A stretch of 64,000 nt of DNA. It comes from Rhodothermales bacterium (GTDB lineage: Bacteria; Bacteroidota; Rhodothermia; Rhodothermales; VXPQ01). The translations under genes were made by a program, and so were the position numbers. This document shows, piece by piece, positions 62,430-64,000 of this stretch. The stretch covers positions 700,501-764,500 of the forward strand of contig OX638293.1 of assembly GCA_951812335.1 (NCBI GenBank), written 5' to 3'. Below the pieces are notes generated by a model. The model was not told the origin of the DNA. It did no database searches and worked only from the letters and a program-made list of their open reading frames with translations. The number at the start of each line of letters is the position of its first letter. Positions within the stretch are counted from its first letter, which is position 1.

Positions 62430-64000
62430 AATTATCTCCTTCCGGCTCCTTTTCCGGATCCAGCGAAACCAGCACGCCCTGCATCGCCACATAGTGGCCC
62501 GCGTACGTGCAGATGAACGGGTAGTCGCCGGGCGGCGGCATGGTGAAGGTTACCTCTACGGTTTCCCCGGGTCCCGCCGTGGCGGTGTACGCAATGATTT
62601 TCTCGTCGTGTTCCGGCGGAATGTAGTCGTGTTTTGCGGCGGTGAGGCCCGCCATGCCCACCGGGTTGATGTATTCCCAGTGTTCCAGCACGACCACGTT
62701 GTGCGTCATGGCCGGCGAGGTGGCGTTGTTCACGAAGCGGATAGTGACAAGTTCGCCGGCTACAGCCTCGATGAACCGGGTGTCGAAGGCCATCTCATCC
62801 CCTACGGAAGCGATCGTAATCACCCCGTCCCGGTCCGGGCGCGTACCTCCCCTCGAAGCGCCCGCTTCTTCCTCTGCACCCCCGGTCATGTCCATCGTCG
62901 TTATTTCCCCGGTCAGGATGCCGCTCATCCGGTGGAACGCGACATGACCTACGGCTTCCTTGACGGCGCCCGTCATGGCGTCCGCGTTGTTCGCGGCCCG
63001 CAGGAATCCTCGCGCGTGTTTCGCGCCCGCAGCCGTGGCGGCGTGCGGAATCCATGCATCCCGGGCGTTTTCGGGCGCGGTGAGCATGGCGAATACGGCT
63101 GCCCCCGTCTCGTCGGAGGGAGGAGCATCCGCGAGGGCGAGCAAGGCGGCAAGCCGCACGCGCGCGTCTTCATCTTCCAGCACATTACTTGCCATCAAGG
63201 CGTCGCGTGAGGCGTCGGTCGGCGGCAGAACGCTTGCGGCGGCTCGACGCACGGCTGCGGAGGGATGGTTCAGCGCTTCCGCAGCGGCGCCGAAGGCTTC
63301 GTTATGGGCGCCGTCCAGCATGCCCAGGCCGTGCAGTGTCCACAAGGCATGCAATGCGCCCGGATTGAGGCCGAGGGAATCCATGGACGTATCGCGCACA
63401 AGGCCGTACAGGTCCATCGCCACATCCTGTTCGCCCCGCTCCACAAGGAGCCGCTGGGCCGTTTGCCGCCAGAACATGTTGTCGTGCCGGAGTGCGGCGA
63501 CGAGTTCCTGCGGCGAAGCGCCGGAGAGGTCCATGGTTTCGTCCGAAGCGGCATCCTTATGCACGATGCGATAGATGCGGCCGTGCTCGCGGTCCCGCAG
63601 ATCGGTCACGTACGCATTGTTTTGTCCGTGCTCCCAACCTTCCCGGAACGGACCGAGGTTATGTTGCGGGATGTAGTTGTACCAGTCGACCATCCAAAGT
63701 GCGCCGTCGGGGCCTACCTCGGCAAGGATGGGAATGGTCCACTCGTCGTCGCTGGCGAGCATGTTCCACTTGTTGAGCGCCTTGTAGTCGCTGCCGTCGG
63801 GCTCGATAGCGAATCGCCCCAGTGTGCGGACGGTCGGCCCGGCGACGAATGCGATGCGATTCCAGTATTCTTCGGGGAAATCGCGCGCCGTGTACAAGGC
63901 ATGTCCGGATGCGGCCGTGTAATTGCCTTTCCAGTCTCCCTGACGGGTGCGGGTCGTTACGGGGTGTACGCGCCGGTCTTCGGCAATAGTGCCGAGCCGG
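62428..64000 (-). CDS. Large secreted protein with HEAT-like and C-terminal blue-copper domains (5' end outside window)
   Basis: The frame is open to the right edge, so about 523 C-terminal residues are seen. The first part (GHALYTARDFPEEYWNRIAFVAGPTVRTLGRF and WMVDWYNYIPQHN) matches the beta-propeller end of PVC-type membrane-bound dehydrogenase/PQQ-like proteins. Residues after about 160 are HEAT-like Ala-rich helices (AVRRAAASVLP, VRLAALLALADAPP). The final 130 residues form an azurin/plastocyanin-type domain with copper ligands in MTHNVVVL, CTYAGHYVAMQG (Cys, His, Met). It would work as a periplasmic oxidoreductase passing electrons to its own copper site. Its TAA stop is shared with repeat copy G. 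Confidence 0.85.
   Translation of the reverse strand, partial: RLGTIAEDRRVHPVTTRTRQGDWKGNYTAASGHALYTARDFPEEYWNRIAFVAGPTVRTLGRFAIEPDGSDYKALNKWNMLASDDEWTIPILAEVGPDGALWMVDWYNYIPQHNLGPFREGWEHGQNNAYVTDLRDREHGRIYRIVHKDAASDETMDLSGASPQELVAALRHDNMFWRQTAQRLLVERGEQDVAMDLYGLVRDTSMDSLGLNPGALHALWTLHGLGMLDGAHNEAFGAAAEALNHPSAAVRRAAASVLPPTDASRDALMASNVLEDEDARVRLAALLALADAPPSDETGAAVFAMLTAPENARDAWIPHAATAAGAKHARGFLRAANNADAMTGAVKEAVGHVAFHRMSGILTGEITTMDMTGGAEEEAGASRGGTRPDRDGVITIASVGDEMAFDTRFIEAVAGELVTIRFVNNATSPAMTHNVVVLEHWEYINPVGMAGLTAAKHDYIPPEHDEKIIAYTATAGPGETVEVTFTMPPPGDYPFICTYAGHYVAMQGVLVSLDPEKEPEGDN

Overview
The window is bacterial chromosome of about 58-60% GC from a Bacteroidota-like lineage, most plausibly Rhodothermota/Balneolota (Rhodothermales-like). 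This rests on a short 279-residue primary sigma factor without region 1.1, a two-gene 2-oxoacid:ferredoxin oxidoreductase, a GH3-family enzyme, a folP-cdaA-pcm cluster, a peptidase/beta-propeller/barrel outer-membrane protein and weak Shine-Dalgarno sites. There is no rRNA, CRISPR array or prophage. One tRNA (Pro, CGG) is present. Both window edges cut a gene.

Layout. 0-6.3 kb: two tandem TRAP-type substrate-binding proteins, a Gfo/Idh/MocA oxidoreductase, and korAB. 6.9-12.1 kb: a small unknown gene, thyA, a secreted metallo-beta-lactamase-fold hydrolase, folA, and convergent ilvD. 12.4-14.2 kb: a flavodoxin-like protein, a fused BrnT toxin/antitoxin gene with a repeat-rich promoter, and a small membrane protein. 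14.2-20.7 kb: a heavy-metal RND efflux operon headed by a His/Cys-rich secreted protein. 20.8-22.6 kb: a DUF1016 nuclease next to an internally deleted type III restriction gene. 22.7-29.1 kb: tRNA-Pro, an acyl-CoA ligase, pyrD and the large outer-membrane peptidase/propeller protein. 29.4-36.1 kb: mrdA-rodA-argS-pheA-ftsX, tightly packed with stop/start overlaps. 36.4-43.8 kb: a membrane protein with a degenerate GGDEF-like domain, folP-cdaA-pcm, GH3, rpoD and a VOC protein. 44.1-51 kb: purL, trxA-trxB-LysM lipoprotein, proline dehydrogenase, pdxH and a secreted unknown. 51.5-57.6 kb: a more accessory stretch with katG, a DinB remnant, Fic, an antitoxin-like orphan, an endonuclease/exonuclease/phosphatase protein and a two-gene unit of unknown function. 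58-64 kb: xylA, a MazG-like protein, a split Tm-1-like pair, a cupin protein and the 3' part of a large blue-copper/HEAT-type protein.

The most striking non-gene signal is a dispersed family of intergenic elements, up to about 260 bp, with inverted ends AGGATACTCTGATTAA / TTGATCAGAGTATCCT. I find eight copies or fragments (near 7.3, 36.1, 37.8, 42.0, 43.9, 49.6, 53.7 and 62.2 kb) and a possible ninth, diverged one in the brnT promoter (13.6 kb). Internal stems show paired base changes between copies, the two ends of one copy share the same variant bases, and several copies lie exactly at stop codons, supplying the stop or the last residues of the neighbouring gene. No transposase is present, so they look like non-autonomous, structured MITE/REP-like elements.

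Functionally the window is mostly housekeeping: folate/thymidylate (thyA, folA, folP), cell-wall elongation (mrdA, rodA), branched-chain and aromatic amino acids (ilvD, pheA), purine and pyrimidine synthesis (purL, pyrD), redox (trxAB, katG) and c-di-AMP (cdaA). Defence or addiction genes and their remains (brnTA fusion, DUF1016, type III R remnant, Fic) are scattered between them.
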